DNA from: Chloroflexota bacterium
Lineage (GTDB): Bacteria > Chloroflexota > Dehalococcoidia > Bin125
Direction: 5' to 3'
Assembly (NCBI GenBank): GCA_009838915.1
Contig: VXQT01000034.1
Location: 37,896-101,895 of the forward strand
Length of the DNA stretch: 64,000 bases
Positions 8,787 to 17,766 of the stretch are shown piece after piece; within the stretch, counting starts at the first letter, position 1, and each line of letters opens with the position of its first letter. The position numbers and the translations under genes are program-made. The notes below the pieces were generated by a model. The model searched no databases. It had not been told where the DNA came from and saw nothing but the letters and a program-made list of their open reading frames with translations.

Positions 8787-9743
8787 CTACTCCGACTCAG
8801 TCCCCGGCAGCAGCGGACCGTCCGAGATGGCCGGAAACGCACGGGTCACCGCGAGCGCCGCGTCGGTGTCGACGAAGCTCAGCCGCTGGATCACGGTCCA
8901 GGCGTCTGATTCCCAGCGCTGGCGCAGTTGGTCGCCGTCGATCGCTCGCTCGCAGACCACCTCAATCAGGTGATCGAGCAGCGCGTCGAGCCAGGTGAAC
9001 ATGCCCTGCAGCGAGTCGTCAATCGCCTCGGCCGCCGCGATCGTCTGATTCGCCGACGCTTTCAGCGCCGACAACTTCTGCTCAGGGTTAGCCCCGTCGA
9101 AGTTGGGATGATTCGTGACCAGGTAGATGTTTGGGTCGTTGGCCATCGGCAGCGCTGTGAAATCAGGATCCTCGCCGATAGACGAACTCGTCAGCGTCTC
9201 CGCCCAATCCGGCAAGGATCCGCCCGGCGCGACGATCTCGGCCAGCGCCGTATCGACCTCCGACAACCCACAGCTCGCCAGTCGTCGCAGGCCGCCGCGT
9301 CCGGTGTTCAGTTGGGCGCCGTCGGCGCCGTAGCAGCTGGGAATGATCGTCGCGACGTGATCCAGCAACTCAGCCAGATAGGACGCGACCTGGTCGACCG
9401 CGAGCGGCGTCCGTTCGACCAGCTCAAGCGTCAGTTCTTCCTCGATCGCGCCAACCGTGCGATTCTTCAGGTCTTCAAGCGGCACCTGCATCTGCTGCAG
9501 CGCCGCGACGATCTTTGGTCCCAGCTGCCGCAGACGCACCGCCGCGTCGGTGAACGCGTCATCGACTTCGATGTACGCCATCAGCTCCGACGGCCAGAGG
9601 CAGATGCCGAAGCGGATATCGGGATTCGGCATCCTCGACACGTCGCGATCTCGCCCGGCCGCGACGAATGTGCCCCGCGCGGGCATGTAGATCCCGTGGC
9701 GGCGCAGCTGCGATATCGCCTGCGCAGCGTCAGTAGCCGGCAT
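8787..9743 (-). CDS. hypothetical protein
   Basis: This 318-residue protein is one I do not recognise. It starts at the ATG ending at 9743, overlapping the end of the upstream dehydrogenase gene by 14 bp, which suggests coupled translation. No signal peptide, membrane segment or nucleotide-binding motif is visible. The sequence alternates helical, acidic stretches (LRQLGPKIVAALQQMQVPLEDLK) and ends acidic. The phrase VTNHPNFDGANPEQKLSALK and a conserved-looking SCYGADGAQLNTGRGG are the only distinctive segments. A longer in-frame extension to 9896 would lie entirely within the dehydrogenase gene and looks spurious. Confidence 0.6.
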   Translation of the reverse strand: MPATDAAQAISQLRRHGIYMPARGTFVAAGRDRDVSRMPNPDIRFGICLWPSELMAYIEVDDAFTDAAVRLRQLGPKIVAALQQMQVPLEDLKNRTVGAIEEELTLELVERTPLAVDQVASYLAELLDHVATIIPSCYGADGAQLNTGRGGLRRLASCGLSEVDTALAEIVAPGGSLPDWAETLTSSSIGEDPDFTALPMANDPNIYLVTNHPNFDGANPEQKLSALKASANQTIAAAEAIDDSLQGMFTWLDALLDHLIEVVCERAIDGDQLRQRWESDAWTVIQRLSFVDTDAALAVTRAFPAISDGPLLPGTESE

Positions 9744-10752
9744 TGCGATCCACGATGTCGAGCAACGGTTCGTTGTCCAAGAAGCGCCGCAGGTTGTCGG
9801 CGAAGCGGTGCGCCGCCTTGCCGAAGTAGTCAGGCTGCAGACCGCTGTTGTGCGGCGTGATGAAGAGGTTCGGCGCGTTCCAGAGCGGGTGTCCATCGGG
9901 CAACGGCTCCGGGTAGGTCACGTCCGTGTACGAGGCGCGCAACTGGCCGCTCTCCAGCGCCGCCACCTGCGCATCCCAATCCACCACCTCGCCGCGCGCG
10001 ATGTTGATCAGCGCCGCGCCCGGTTTCATCTGCGCCAATTCCTTCTCTCCGATCAGGCGATGCGTCTCGTCGGTCAGGGGGACGGCCAGGACCACGTAGT
10101 CGGACTCGGACAGGACATCATTCAGACGCTCCGGGGGCCAGATCAGCGCCACGCAATCGGGCGCGCCGGCTGGAGGCGTCCCGTCGCCCGAGGCCCGGCG
10201 CCGAATCCCCACTACCCGCATCCCAAAGCCCTCCGTCAGCCTGGCGATCTCGGCCCCAATCGCTCCATAGCCGACAATGCCGATCGTCTTGCCCTCCAGC
10301 GTGTCGGGCTCGGAACGCTCCCAGGTGCCCATCCGGTGCGAGTCGAGATGAAAGATCATCCGCTTCGCGTCCATCAGCATGAATGCGATCACCCACTCGC
10401 CAATCACCCGCGCCGCCAGCCCGGGCATCTTCGTGATCACTACATTTTCGCCGATCGGGTGATCGAGAATCTGGTTCGCGCCCGCTGACGCCAGCGAGAT
10501 CCACTCCAGCGCCGACGCCTCCCTGGCCAGGTCTCCGCTGAAGAACGTGAACCAGATCCGGTCACGACCCTGGATCTCCGTACGCTCCGCCTCCGCCTCC
10601 GTTCGGTCGACACCCGGGTGATTCGGTTCCCGCATCCAGCGGATCAAGTTCTGAGAGACGTTGTGGATCTCAACTCTGCTATCGACGGCGCGCACCACAT
10701 CGAGCGCATCTTCTGGGACCGGCAAGAAATTGGCGATGTGAATCTTGTCCAT
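9730..10752 (-). CDS. D-2-hydroxyacid dehydrogenase (NAD-dependent)
   Basis: This 340-residue member of the D-isomer-specific 2-hydroxyacid dehydrogenase family has the NAD-binding GYGAIG at residues 161-166. The catalytic triad is visible as Arg in NIARGEVVDWDA, Glu in YPEPLPDGHPLW and His in FITPHNSG. Such enzymes interconvert 2-keto and D-2-hydroxy acids; the substrate is uncertain. The start ATG at 10752 is preceded by six bases and then TATTCT, pointing to a leaderless transcript. A much longer in-frame extension upstream crosses tsaE on the other strand and is rejected. It is likely co-transcribed with the unknown gene at 8787-9743. Confidence 0.9.
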   Translation of the reverse strand: MDKIHIANFLPVPEDALDVVRAVDSRVEIHNVSQNLIRWMREPNHPGVDRTEAEAERTEIQGRDRIWFTFFSGDLAREASALEWISLASAGANQILDHPIGENVVITKMPGLAARVIGEWVIAFMLMDAKRMIFHLDSHRMGTWERSEPDTLEGKTIGIVGYGAIGAEIARLTEGFGMRVVGIRRRASGDGTPPAGAPDCVALIWPPERLNDVLSESDYVVLAVPLTDETHRLIGEKELAQMKPGAALINIARGEVVDWDAQVAALESGQLRASYTDVTYPEPLPDGHPLWNAPNLFITPHNSGLQPDYFGKAAHRFADNLRRFLDNEPLLDIVDRNAGY

Positions 10753-10758
10753 GGATTC

Positions 10759-10782
10759 AGAATACCCCGCTGGCGGTAAGCT
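10759..10782. promoter_or_regulatory. divergent leaderless promoters
   Basis: The 36-bp gap between the dehydrogenase gene and tsaE holds two opposed -10 elements. On the minus strand TATTCT (10764-10759) lies six bases before the dehydrogenase ATG. On the plus strand TAAGCT (10777-10782) lies six bases before the tsaE ATG. There is no room for untranslated leaders, so both genes are probably leaderless. Confidence 0.55.
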
Positions 10783-10788
10783 GGACCC

Positions 10789-11310
10789 ATGCCCGAGCAC
10801 TCCTCCACATACCGCACCACCTGTGCCGACGCGGAAGCGACGCGCGAACTCGGAGCGGCGCTGGGGCGCAACGCGTCGCCCGGCACGACCGTCCTGCTGC
10901 AGGGCGACCTGGGCGCCGGCAAGACGGTCTTCGCCCAGGGCGTCGGCCGAGGACTGGACGCGCCGACGGTGGTCAACTCGCCCACATTCGTGCTTGTCAA
11001 CGAGCATCTCGGGGGGCGCTTGCCGATGCGTCACGCCGACCTCTACCGTCTCGACGATCTCGACCTGATCGCCGAACTCGGCCTCGACCAGGCCGCCGAG
11101 GGCGGCGTCCTGCTGGTCGAGTGGCCGGAGCGTGGACAGGCCGCGCTGCCCGCGGACCACATCCGCGTACAGATCACTCCGCTCGAGGAGGACCCCTCCG
11201 AAGACGCGCTCGACGCCTCGCCGCGCGAGCTGCTGCTGACCGCCTCAGGCGAACAGGCCGAGTCGCTGTTGCAACTCTTGACCGAGCAGTTCGCCCTGGC
11301 AACCGCCTGA
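10789..11310 (+). CDS. tsaE: tRNA threonylcarbamoyladenosine biosynthesis ATPase TsaE
   Basis: This 173-residue P-loop ATPase works with TsaB and TsaD to make t6A at position 37 of ANN-decoding tRNAs. Walker A GDLGAGKT is at residues 39-46, followed by the family phrases FAQGVGRGLD, VNSPTFVLVNEH, HADLYRLDD and VLLVEWPERG. The length fits the family. The stop codon TGA overlaps the ATG of tsaB by one base, so the two are translationally coupled. tsaD is not in the window. Confidence 0.95.
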   Translation: MPEHSSTYRTTCADAEATRELGAALGRNASPGTTVLLQGDLGAGKTVFAQGVGRGLDAPTVVNSPTFVLVNEHLGGRLPMRHADLYRLDDLDLIAELGLDQAAEGGVLLVEWPERGQAALPADHIRVQITPLEEDPSEDALDASPRELLLTASGEQAESLLQLLTEQFALATA

Positions 11311-12017
11311 TGGAACTCTCAATCGACACCGTCGGCGAGCAGTCCAGCGTCGCGGTCAGCGATCAGGGCCGCGTGCTCACCGAGATCAACTGGGAGTCCG
11401 GTCGTCGGCACACGCCCTCATTGACGCCGATGATCGACTTCGTCTGCCGTCAGACCGGCAATGCCGAGATCGTGAGACAGGAACTCGAAGCGGTCTTCGT
11501 TGACGTCGGACCCGGCGCGTACGGCGGTATCCGTTCAGGGATGGCGGCCGCGGAGGGCCTGGCGGTTGCCCTGGACCTGCAGTGCGTCGGCGTCGGCCGG
11601 TTCGAACTCGAGGCCTACCAGCACGTCGCCTCCGGTCTCGCAGCCGCGATCCATCGAGCCGCGCGGAGCACCTGGGCCTGGCAGATCTTCTGGGGACCGC
11701 TCGACCGCTGGCGCGAACTCGGACCGCCGGGCACCGGCGCCGAGTTTGAGCTGCTCCGAGCCCTCGGCGACGCCAGGCGCTTCGTCGGGCGGGCAGGCGT
11801 GATCTGCGGGGAGCCGGAGCGGCTCGACGAGGACGCCGCGGCCTCGGTCCGCGACGCGGGTTGGACGTTTGCCCCGCCTTCCCTCAACGTGAGACGGGCC
11901 GGAGTCCTCGCCGAACTCGGTTGGCGCAAGCTCCAGGCCGGCCAGGGTGTGCCTCCCGCCGCGCTCGAGCCTCTCTACCTCCGAGAACCCGCCATCGGCC
12001 CCCAATCGCCTCAGTAG
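11310..12017 (+). CDS. tsaB: tRNA threonylcarbamoyladenosine biosynthesis protein TsaB
   Basis: This 235-residue protein is an ASKHA-fold, catalytically inactive partner of TsaD. It starts MELSIDTVGEQSSVAV, corresponding to the first beta-strand loop of the family, followed by GRRHTPSLTPMIDFV and VDVGPGAYGGIRSGMAAAEGLAVAL, which matches the conserved GPGSFTGLRIG region in diverged form. The start overlaps the tsaE stop. No rimI-like acetyltransferase follows, unlike the arrangement in many bacteria; ndk comes next after 14 bp. Confidence 0.88.
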   Translation: MELSIDTVGEQSSVAVSDQGRVLTEINWESGRRHTPSLTPMIDFVCRQTGNAEIVRQELEAVFVDVGPGAYGGIRSGMAAAEGLAVALDLQCVGVGRFELEAYQHVASGLAAAIHRAARSTWAWQIFWGPLDRWRELGPPGTGAEFELLRALGDARRFVGRAGVICGEPERLDEDAAASVRDAGWTFAPPSLNVRRAGVLAELGWRKLQAGQGVPPAALEPLYLREPAIGPQSPQ

Positions 12018-12031
12018 ATCTGGAGCAGCCT

Positions 12032-12487
12032 GTGTCCACCGAACGCACCCTCGTCCTCGTCAAGCCCGACGGTGTCCAACGCGGTCTGATCGGCCAGGTG
12101 CTTGCTCGCCTCGAACGGCGCGGCCTCAAACTGATCGGCCTCAAGCTGATGCAGATGGACGAGGCGCTCGCCAATCGGCACTACGCCGAGCACGTCGAGA
12201 AGCCCTTCTTCCCCGGCCTGCGCGACTTCATCACCTCGGGTCCGCTCGTGGCGGCCGCCTTCGAGGGCGCCAACGCGGTCCAGCTTGTGCGCAACACAAT
12301 GGGCGCCACCAACCCGCTCGACGCCACACCGGGCAGCATCCGCGCCGACTTCGGCGTCGACCTCGGCCGTAACGTGATCCACGGCTCCGACTCCCCCGAG
12401 TCAGGCGAGCGCGAACTCGCCCTCTTCTTCCAGCCATCGGAACTTGTCAACTGGACCCGCGACGTCGAGGGCTGGATGTACGAGTAG
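12032..12487 (+). CDS. ndk: nucleoside diphosphate kinase
   Basis: This 151-residue enzyme transfers the gamma-phosphate between nucleoside triphosphates and diphosphates. The catalytic His is residue 117 in NVIHGSDSPESG, and KPDGVQRGLIG, GATNPLDATPGSIRADFG and the C-terminal W motif are all present. The start is GTG at 12032 with GGAG seven bases upstream. The length is exactly that of the family, which excludes the longer upstream extension. It probably forms an operon with tsaE and tsaB. Confidence 0.96.
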   Translation: MSTERTLVLVKPDGVQRGLIGQVLARLERRGLKLIGLKLMQMDEALANRHYAEHVEKPFFPGLRDFITSGPLVAAAFEGANAVQLVRNTMGATNPLDATPGSIRADFGVDLGRNVIHGSDSPESGERELALFFQPSELVNWTRDVEGWMYE

Positions 12488-12493
12488 TCCCAA

Positions 12494-12543
12494 CCCCTCT
12501 CTCCCCCCGCCCTGCGGGGGGAGATGCCGAAGGCAGAGGGGGG
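12494..12543. repeat. GC-rich three-way-junction repeat, copy 2
   Basis: An outer CCCCTCT/AGAGGGG stem encloses a CCCCCCGC/GCGGGGGG hairpin and a small TGCC-GAA-GGCA hairpin. It lies between the convergent ndk and rsfS genes. Confidence 0.8.
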
Positions 12544-12580
12544 CAAGGGAACGTACACACGCAGTGCGACTGGAAACCGA

Positions 12581-12976
12581 CTACTCCACCCGCAACAATG
12601 TGTCCGCCTGCGACCAGAGACCGTCCAGGTCGTAGTAGTCGCGGGTCTCTCGATCGAAGATGTGCACGACCACTGAGCCGTAGTCGCAGAGCAGCCAGCC
12701 GCCCTCCGAGCCGCCCTCGCGGCGGGGGAAGTCGGCGTCGGGCACGTGCCGCAGCGCGTCCTCGAGTGCGCCGAACTGACGCCGCGAGGTTGCCGAGGCG
12801 ATCACGAAAAAGTCGGCCAGGTCGGTATGCGGTCCCACGTCGAGCAACACGATCGCCTCGGCCTGCCGCTCGTCGAGTTGCTCAACGATTGCGCGGGCAA
12901 GCCGCTCTGCGTCTGCCTTGGTGGTACGAGTTGGCCTCGACGCGGATAGGCTGAGATCCGTCGAGGAGGTCGTCAC
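12581..12976 (-). CDS. rsfS: ribosome silencing factor RsfS
   Basis: This 131-residue RsfS/Iojap family protein binds ribosomal protein uL14 and blocks subunit joining. Family landmarks are IVLLDVGPHTDLADFFVIASATSRRQ, then GWLLCDYGSVVVHIFDRETRDYYDLDGLW. The GTG at 12976 is preceded by six bases and TACCAT, giving a leaderless start. An ATG at 13003 is possible and would share a CATG with the start of mnmA on the other strand, but it adds residues not usual in the family. rsfS diverges from mnmA with only 25 bp between start codons. Confidence 0.92.
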   Translation of the reverse strand: MTTSSTDLSLSASRPTRTTKADAERLARAIVEQLDERQAEAIVLLDVGPHTDLADFFVIASATSRRQFGALEDALRHVPDADFPRREGGSEGGWLLCDYGSVVVHIFDRETRDYYDLDGLWSQADTLLRVE

Positions 12977-12982
12977 GTAGAA

Positions 12983-12988
12983 ATGGTA
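12983..12988 (-). promoter_or_regulatory. -10 element of the leaderless rsfS promoter
   Basis: TACCAT on the minus strand is followed by six bases (TTCTAC) and the GTG start of rsfS. It falls in the 25-bp gap between the divergent rsfS and mnmA genes. Confidence 0.5.
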
Positions 12989-13001
12989 GCGGGTCGCGCC
13001 C

Positions 13002-14051
13002 ATGACTGAACGAGTTGTTGTTGCCATGAGCGGTGGAGTTGACTCCTCCGTTGCTGCAGCGCTGCTGGTTGAGCAGGGCTACGAGGTGATCGGGATCACC
13101 ATGCGGCTGTGGACCGAGGCGCGACCCGAGGATTACACCGGCCGCAGCCAGTGCTGCGCGATCGAGGACATCGGCGACGCCCGCCGCGTTGCGCAGCGAC
13201 TCGGCATCCCGCACTACACCCTCAACCTCGAAAGTCCCTTCCGCAAGTTCGTGGTTGATCAGTTCATCGACGAATACGCCCACGGCCGCACGCCCAACCC
13301 CTGCCTCAACTGCAACACCTACATCAAGTTCGACGCCTTCCTCGAACGCGCCCGCGCGCTCGGCGCGGACTGGATCGCCACCGGACACTATGCCCGCTCG
13401 GTCGCCGGCGAAGACGGACGCGCCCAACTCCTGCGCGGCGTCGACCGCGACAAGGACCAGTCCTACTTCCTCTACACGCTCAACCCCGAGGCCCTGGCGA
13501 TGACCCGGTTCCCCGTCGGCGGACTGCAGAAGCCTGAGGTTCGCGCTGTCGCCGAGCGCCACAATCTCGCCGTCGCCGACAAGCCGGAGAGCGCCGACAT
13601 CTGCTTCGTCCCAGGCGGCGACTACCGCGCCGTCGTCGCGACCCAGGTCGCCGATCGTCCCGGCCTCGTGCTCGACACCGAAGGCCGCGAGGTTGGCCGT
13701 CACCGGGGCATCCAGCACTTCACCATCGGTCAGCGCAAAGGACTGGAACTCGGCGGCGGCGAGCGCCGCTTCGTCACTGCGATCGATGCTGCAACGAATG
13801 TCGTGACCGTTGGCAACGCGGACGACTTGCAGGTGAGCCGCATCGGACTGAGCGACATTCGCTGGCTCGCGAAGCCGACCACCCGACTCGAAGCCCAGCT
13901 CCGCTACCGCTCAGACCCCGTCCTGGCAACGCTCGCCGGCGGCTCACTCCAGCTCGACACGCCAGCCCGCGCAGTCGCGCCGGGACAGGCAGCCGTCTTC
14001 TACGACGGCGACCGCGTGCTTGGCGGCGGCACCGTGGAATCGACTGCGTAG
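13002..14051 (+). CDS. mnmA: tRNA-specific 2-thiouridylase MnmA
   Basis: This 349-residue enzyme thiolates U34 of tRNA-Lys, -Glu and -Gln. The PP-loop SGGVDSS is at residues 10-16. The two catalytic cysteines are in TPNPCLNCN (Cys 101) and SADICFVPGGD. GHYAR and the family phrase KDQSYFLYTL are also present, and the C-terminal beta-barrel domain (FTIGQRKGL onward) is complete. Start context is weak; no clear Shine-Dalgarno sequence or TANNNT element at the usual distance was found. Confidence 0.97.
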   Translation: MTERVVVAMSGGVDSSVAAALLVEQGYEVIGITMRLWTEARPEDYTGRSQCCAIEDIGDARRVAQRLGIPHYTLNLESPFRKFVVDQFIDEYAHGRTPNPCLNCNTYIKFDAFLERARALGADWIATGHYARSVAGEDGRAQLLRGVDRDKDQSYFLYTLNPEALAMTRFPVGGLQKPEVRAVAERHNLAVADKPESADICFVPGGDYRAVVATQVADRPGLVLDTEGREVGRHRGIQHFTIGQRKGLELGGGERRFVTAIDAATNVVTVGNADDLQVSRIGLSDIRWLAKPTTRLEAQLRYRSDPVLATLAGGSLQLDTPARAVAPGQAAVFYDGDRVLGGGTVESTA

Positions 14052-14053
14052 GT

Positions 14054-14059
14054 TACGCT
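14054..14059 (+). promoter_or_regulatory. -10 element of a leaderless promoter
   Basis: TACGCT starts two bases after the mnmA stop codon and is followed by six bases (CACCCC) and the ATG of the small membrane-protein gene, another TANNNT-N6-ATG case. Confidence 0.5.
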
Positions 14060-14065
14060 CACCCC

Positions 14066-14395
14066 ATGCCGTTGAGCACGATCACCGACATCCGCGACAT
14101 CGTCATCGTGATCGCCGGCCTGCTCAGCGTGATCGCACTGTTCGTCATCATCGTCGCCACGATCGTCATCGGCTTTCTCTCGTTCCGCCTCCTGCGCGCT
14201 GCGCGCAAGACCTTCCAGGACGGCGTCCCGCCGCTGCTCGAACATGCCCAGGAGACGGTCAAGACGGTCAAGGGTACGGCCGAGTACCTCGGCGACTCCG
14301 CCGCCGAACCGGTGATCCGCGCCTACGCCACCGTCTCTCGGGTTCAGCGGATGCTCGACGTACTCAGCGGCAGCTTCCGCGCGAAAGGCGATTGA
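14066..14395 (+). CDS. small membrane protein with N-terminal anchor
   Basis: This 109-residue protein has one strongly hydrophobic segment at about residues 12-40 (IVIVIAGLLSVIALFVIIVATIVIG in part), then a basic RLLRAARKTF and an amphipathic helical tail (LLEHAQETVKTVKGTAEYLGDSAAEPV). The layout resembles the DUF948-type proteins that anchor a helical rod at the membrane; this is a resemblance only. It lies directly after mnmA and one base before another small gene, so the pair probably acts together. Confidence 0.7.
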   Translation: MPLSTITDIRDIVIVIAGLLSVIALFVIIVATIVIGFLSFRLLRAARKTFQDGVPPLLEHAQETVKTVKGTAEYLGDSAAEPVIRAYATVSRVQRMLDVLSGSFRAKGD

Positions 14396-14396
14396 G

Positions 14397-14594
14397 ATGG
14401 GCTTTTGGCGAGGACTGCGCTGGGGGCTGTTCCTGGGCGTGGTCGCCGCGCTCGTCGGGCGCATCCTCAGCGGTCCCGACAACGAGGCCAACTGGGACCA
14501 GGCCAAGATCGCGGGAGACCTCGCCGCCGCCCAGACCGAAGCCGAACAGCGAGAGAAGTTCAACCGCTCCCGCAGTGGCGAGAGCGGCGACTGA
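14397..14594 (+). CDS. small membrane protein, YtxH-like layout
   Basis: This 65-residue protein begins MGFWRGLRWGLFLGVVAALVGR, a single membrane segment with Gly-rich N terminus. A polar, helical tail follows (AKIAGDLAAAQTEAEQREKF). The start lies one base after the TGA of the preceding gene, with GATTGAG providing a weak ribosome-binding site. The pairing of a DUF948-like and a YtxH-like protein is common in bacteria, which supports both calls although neither function is established here. Confidence 0.6.
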   Translation: MGFWRGLRWGLFLGVVAALVGRILSGPDNEANWDQAKIAGDLAAAQTEAEQREKFNRSRSGESGD

Positions 14595-14604
14595 GCCTGC
14601 GCTG

Positions 14605-16005
14605 CTACAGACTCCGAACGTCGACGAAGTGGCCGGCGATTGCGGCGGCGGCTGCCATTGCCGGGCTGACCAGGTGCGTGCGACCGCCGGGGCCCTGCCG
14701 ACCCTCGAAGTTGCGATTGCTGGTCGAGGCGCAGCGCTCCTGCGGGCTGAGGATGTCGGGGTTCATGCCCAGGCACATCGAGCAACCGGCGTCGCGCCAC
14801 TCGAAACCGGCGTCACGGAAGATGTCGGCCAGCCCCTCTTGCTCGGCCTGGACCTTCACCAGCCCTGAGCCCGGAACTACCATCGCGCTGACGCCCTCGG
14901 CCACGCGGCCGCCGGCGATTGCGGCGGCGGCGGCGCGCAGGTCTTCGATCCGCCCATTAGTGCAGGAACCGATGAACACCCGGTCGATCGCTATATCCGA
15001 GATCGGCGTGCCCGCGGTGAGGCCCTGGTAGGCGAGCGCCCGCTCCGCCGACTCCTGCGCCGACGCCGTGGCCAGGCTGGCCGGGTCGGGAATCGCGCCT
15101 GTCACCGGCGCGCTCTGCGCGGGATTGGTGCCCCAGGTCACGAACGGCGCGATCTCTGCGCCTTCGATTACGACCTCGGTGTCGAAGACGGCATCGTCGT
15201 CGCTGACCAGCTCGGTCCAGCGTTCCACTGCCGCGTCCCAGTCCTTGCCGGACGGCGCGTGCGGACGGCCCTTGACGTAGTTGATCGTCGTCTCGTCGGG
15301 CGCGACCAGGCCGGCGCGGGCGCCGCCCTCGATCGTCATGTTGCAGACGGTCATCCGCCCTTCCATCGAAAGGTTGCGGATCACGTCGCCGCGGTACTCA
15401 ATCACGTGTCCGACGCCGCCGCCGGTACCGATCGTGTTGAGGATGGTGAGGATCACATCCTTGGCCGAGCATGCGTCCGGGAGTTCACCCGTGACTTCGA
15501 CCGACATCTGCTTGAGCGGGGCCTGCGGCAAGGTCTGCGTGGCGAGCACGTGCTCGACCTCCGAGGTGCCGATGCCGAACGCGAGCGCGCCCAGCGCGCC
15601 GTGCGTCGAGGTGTGGCTGTCGCCGCAGACGATGGTCAGTCCCGGCTGAGTCAGACCCTGCTCGGGGCCGATGATGTGGACGATGCCCTGGCGCGGGTCG
15701 AGCGTGTCATACAGCGGCACGCCAAACTCCTCGCAGTTGGCGCGCAGCGACTCGACCTGCTGTTGCGAGAGCGGGTCTGCGTACGGCTCGATCCGCGTAT
15801 CGGTGGGGACGTTGTGGTCCTGCGTCGCCAGGGTCAGGTCGGGACGACGCACGCTGCGACCGCTCAGACGCAGACCTTCGAACGCCTGCGGCGAGGTCAC
15901 CTCGTGCACGAGATGCAGGTCGATGTAAAGCAGGTCGGGCTGGCCCTCCGCGCTGCGGATCATGTGCTCGTCCCAGATTTTCTGCGCAACAGTGCGTCCA
16001 GCCAT
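14605..16005 (-). CDS. leuC: 3-isopropylmalate dehydratase large subunit
   Basis: This 466-residue aconitase-family subunit catalyses isomerisation of 2- to 3-isopropylmalate with LeuD in leucine synthesis. The 4Fe-4S cysteines are seen in FIGSCTNGR and in [10 protein letters not shown], and substrate-binding phrases [24 protein letters not shown] and [10 protein letters not shown] are intact. GAGGAG lies before the ATG at 16005. It follows leuA by 44 bp and shares its promoter. The small subunit gene leuD is about 28 kb away next to leuB. Confidence 0.97.
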   Translation of the reverse strand: MAGRTVAQKIWDEHMIRSAEGQPDLLYIDLHLVHEVTSPQAFEGLRLSGRSVRRPDLTLATQDHNVPTDTRIEPYADPLSQQQVESLRANCEEFGVPLYDTLDPRQGIVHIIGPEQGLTQPGLTIVCGDSHTSTHGALGALAFGIGTSEVEHVLATQTLPQAPLKQMSVEVTGELPDACSAKDVILTILNTIGTGGGVGHVIEYRGDVIRNLSMEGRMTVCNMTIEGGARAGLVAPDETTINYVKGRPHAPSGKDWDAAVERWTELVSDDDAVFDTEVVIEGAEIAPFVTWGTNPAQSAPVTGAIPDPASLATASAQESAERALAYQGLTAGTPISDIAIDRVFIGSCTNGRIEDLRAAAAAIAGGRVAEGVSAMVVPGSGLVKVQAEQEGLADIFRDAGFEWRDAGCSMCLGMNPDILSPQERCASTSNRNFEGRQGPGGRTHLVSPAMAAAAAIAGHFVDVRSL

Positions 16006-16049
16006 GGCTGTCTCCTCAACTTCGATAGCGGCCGTCGGTCGCCGGGGCT

Positions 16050-17603
16050 CTACGGCGTTCGCTCTTGGGTCGCCGCTGCGGTCGCGCCGGTCTGACCGCT
16101 GACGTGGCGGTTGATCGCGTTGATGTACGCCCGCGCCGAGGCGACGAGGATGTCCTGGTCGGCCGCCCGACCCGTGTGCGTGGCGCCGTCGACGAGGATG
16201 CGGATTGTGACATCACCCTGGGCGTCCAGTCCTTCGGTGATACTGGAGACGCTGTACTCCTCGAGCTCGTCGGCGACGCCGGTCAGCTCGCGGATGGTTT
16301 GGTAGATCGCGTCCACAGGACCGGTGCCGGTCTTCGTGCCGCCGCATTCTTCGCCGTCGGGTGAGCGCAACGAGACCGTCGCCGACGGCGTCGACGTCGT
16401 GCCAGCAGAGATGTCAATCGAGACGAGCTGCCATCCTTCGGTGGGCTGACCGAGTCGGTCCATCACGATCGCCTCAAGGTCGCGGTCGTCGACGACCGTC
16501 TTGCGGTCGGCAAGCTGCTGGAACCGCTCGAACGCGGCCTTCAACTCGTCGGCGTCCAGTTCGTACCCCAGGTCTTCCAGCCGCGAGCGGAAGCCCGCGC
16601 GGCCGGAGAGCTTGGACAGCACGAACTGCGATCCCTCGACCCAGCCGACCTCCTTGGGGTCCATGATCTCGTAGGTCTCGCGCATCTTGACCACGCCGTC
16701 CTGGTGGATGCCGGACTGGTGGCGGAACGCGTTCAGCCCGACGATCGCCTTGTTCGGCTGGACGTGCATACCGGCGAACTCCTGGACCATGCGCGACGCG
16801 GGAACCAGGTACTGCGGGTCGACGCCGATCTCGACGCCCAGGTGGTCGGCGCGCGTGCGGATCGACATCACGGTCTCCTCGAGCGAGGTGTTGCCCGCTC
16901 GCTCGCCCAGACCATTGATCGTGCATTCGACCTGACGCGCGCCGGCGCGCACGGCGGCCAGCGAGTTGGCGGTCGAGAGTCCGAGGTCGTTGTGGCAATG
17001 CACCGAGACGACGACGTTGTCGGCGCCCGGCACGTCCTCGAGGATGCCGGTGATGAAGCGGGCGAACTCGTCGGGAATCGCGTAGCCGACGGTGTCGGGG
17101 ATGTTGATCGTGGTCGCGCCGGCCTCGATCACCTCGCGCAGCATGCGGCGGACGAAGTCGACATCCGAGCGCGTCGCGTCCATTGGCGAGAACTCGACGT
17201 CAGACGTGTATTGCTTGGCCCGGGCGACCATCTCGCGGGCCTGCTGCAGCACCGACTCGCGGTCCTTGCGCAACTGGTGTGCGATGTGGATGTCGGAGGA
17301 GGAGAGGAAGACGTGGATGCGCGGATTCTCGGCGTCGCGGATCGCTTCCCAGCCCTGGTCGACGTCGTTGGGCACAGCGCGGCAGAGCGTCGCGATCTGG
17401 GTCCCCCGCACTTCGCGGGCGATGCGGTTGACGGCGTCGAAGTCGGCCGGCGAGGCGGCGGCGAAGCCGGCCTCGATGCAGTCGACGCCCATGCGCTCGA
17501 GCAGCTTGGCGATCTGCAGCTTCTCCTCGGCGGAGAAGGAGACGCCGGCGGCCTGTTCGCCGTCGCGCAGGGTGGTGTCAAAGATTCGGACTCGATCAGC
17601 CAT
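16050..17603 (-). CDS. leuA: 2-isopropylmalate synthase
   Basis: This 517-residue enzyme condenses acetyl-CoA with 2-ketoisovalerate, the committed step of leucine synthesis. The N-terminal TIM barrel has [13 protein letters not shown], the metal-binding HCHNDLG and GLGERAGN. The C-terminal third (from [10 protein letters not shown]) is the LeuA dimerisation and leucine-feedback domain with [15 protein letters not shown]. The start is the ATG at 17603 with GGAG eight bases upstream. A structured leader of about 150 bases lies ahead of it. The length indicates the full feedback-regulated form. Confidence 0.97.
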   Translation of the reverse strand: MADRVRIFDTTLRDGEQAAGVSFSAEEKLQIAKLLERMGVDCIEAGFAAASPADFDAVNRIAREVRGTQIATLCRAVPNDVDQGWEAIRDAENPRIHVFLSSSDIHIAHQLRKDRESVLQQAREMVARAKQYTSDVEFSPMDATRSDVDFVRRMLREVIEAGATTINIPDTVGYAIPDEFARFITGILEDVPGADNVVVSVHCHNDLGLSTANSLAAVRAGARQVECTINGLGERAGNTSLEETVMSIRTRADHLGVEIGVDPQYLVPASRMVQEFAGMHVQPNKAIVGLNAFRHQSGIHQDGVVKMRETYEIMDPKEVGWVEGSQFVLSKLSGRAGFRSRLEDLGYELDADELKAAFERFQQLADRKTVVDDRDLEAIVMDRLGQPTEGWQLVSIDISAGTTSTPSATVSLRSPDGEECGGTKTGTGPVDAIYQTIRELTGVADELEEYSVSSITEGLDAQGDVTIRILVDGATHTGRAADQDILVASARAYINAINRHVSGQTGATAAATQERTP

Positions 17604-17766
17604 GAGAGGCACTCCAAGGGTCAGAGCAAGGGATGAAGGTGAAAGACGACGCGGCCGCCGGCGCGAGGGTCTCGGGGCGGCCTCCGATCAGGCCACGAGC
17701 ACGCCGCGGGCTGTTGCCCGCGGTTCAGCTCCTCCAAGCACACACTGCGTCATGCTGTGCAGTATA
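17604..17766 (-). promoter_or_regulatory. leuA promoter and candidate attenuator leader
   Basis: A TATACT -10 element (17766-17761) lies seven bases before an ATG at 17753. That ATG opens a 21-codon leaderless reading frame ending at 17688 with Gly-Val-Leu-Val-Ala-stop. The frame overlaps a perfect hairpin (CCGCGGGC-AACA-GCCCGCGG) and abuts a second (GGCC-TGATCGGA-GGCC). A leuA Shine-Dalgarno sequence follows. The arrangement fits a branched-chain amino acid leader that senses translation, but only two Leu and three Val codons are present, so the mechanism is an inference. Confidence 0.5.

Noticed and set aside
10753-11160. Upstream extension of the 2-hydroxyacid dehydrogenase
   Set aside because: It is entirely antisense to tsaE, and the domain is complete from the ATG at 10752.
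17688-17753. T-box riboswitch ahead of leuA
   Set aside because: GAACCGCGGG looks like the T-box core, but the UGG that pairs with the tRNA CCA end is missing and no specifier stem fits between promoter and core.
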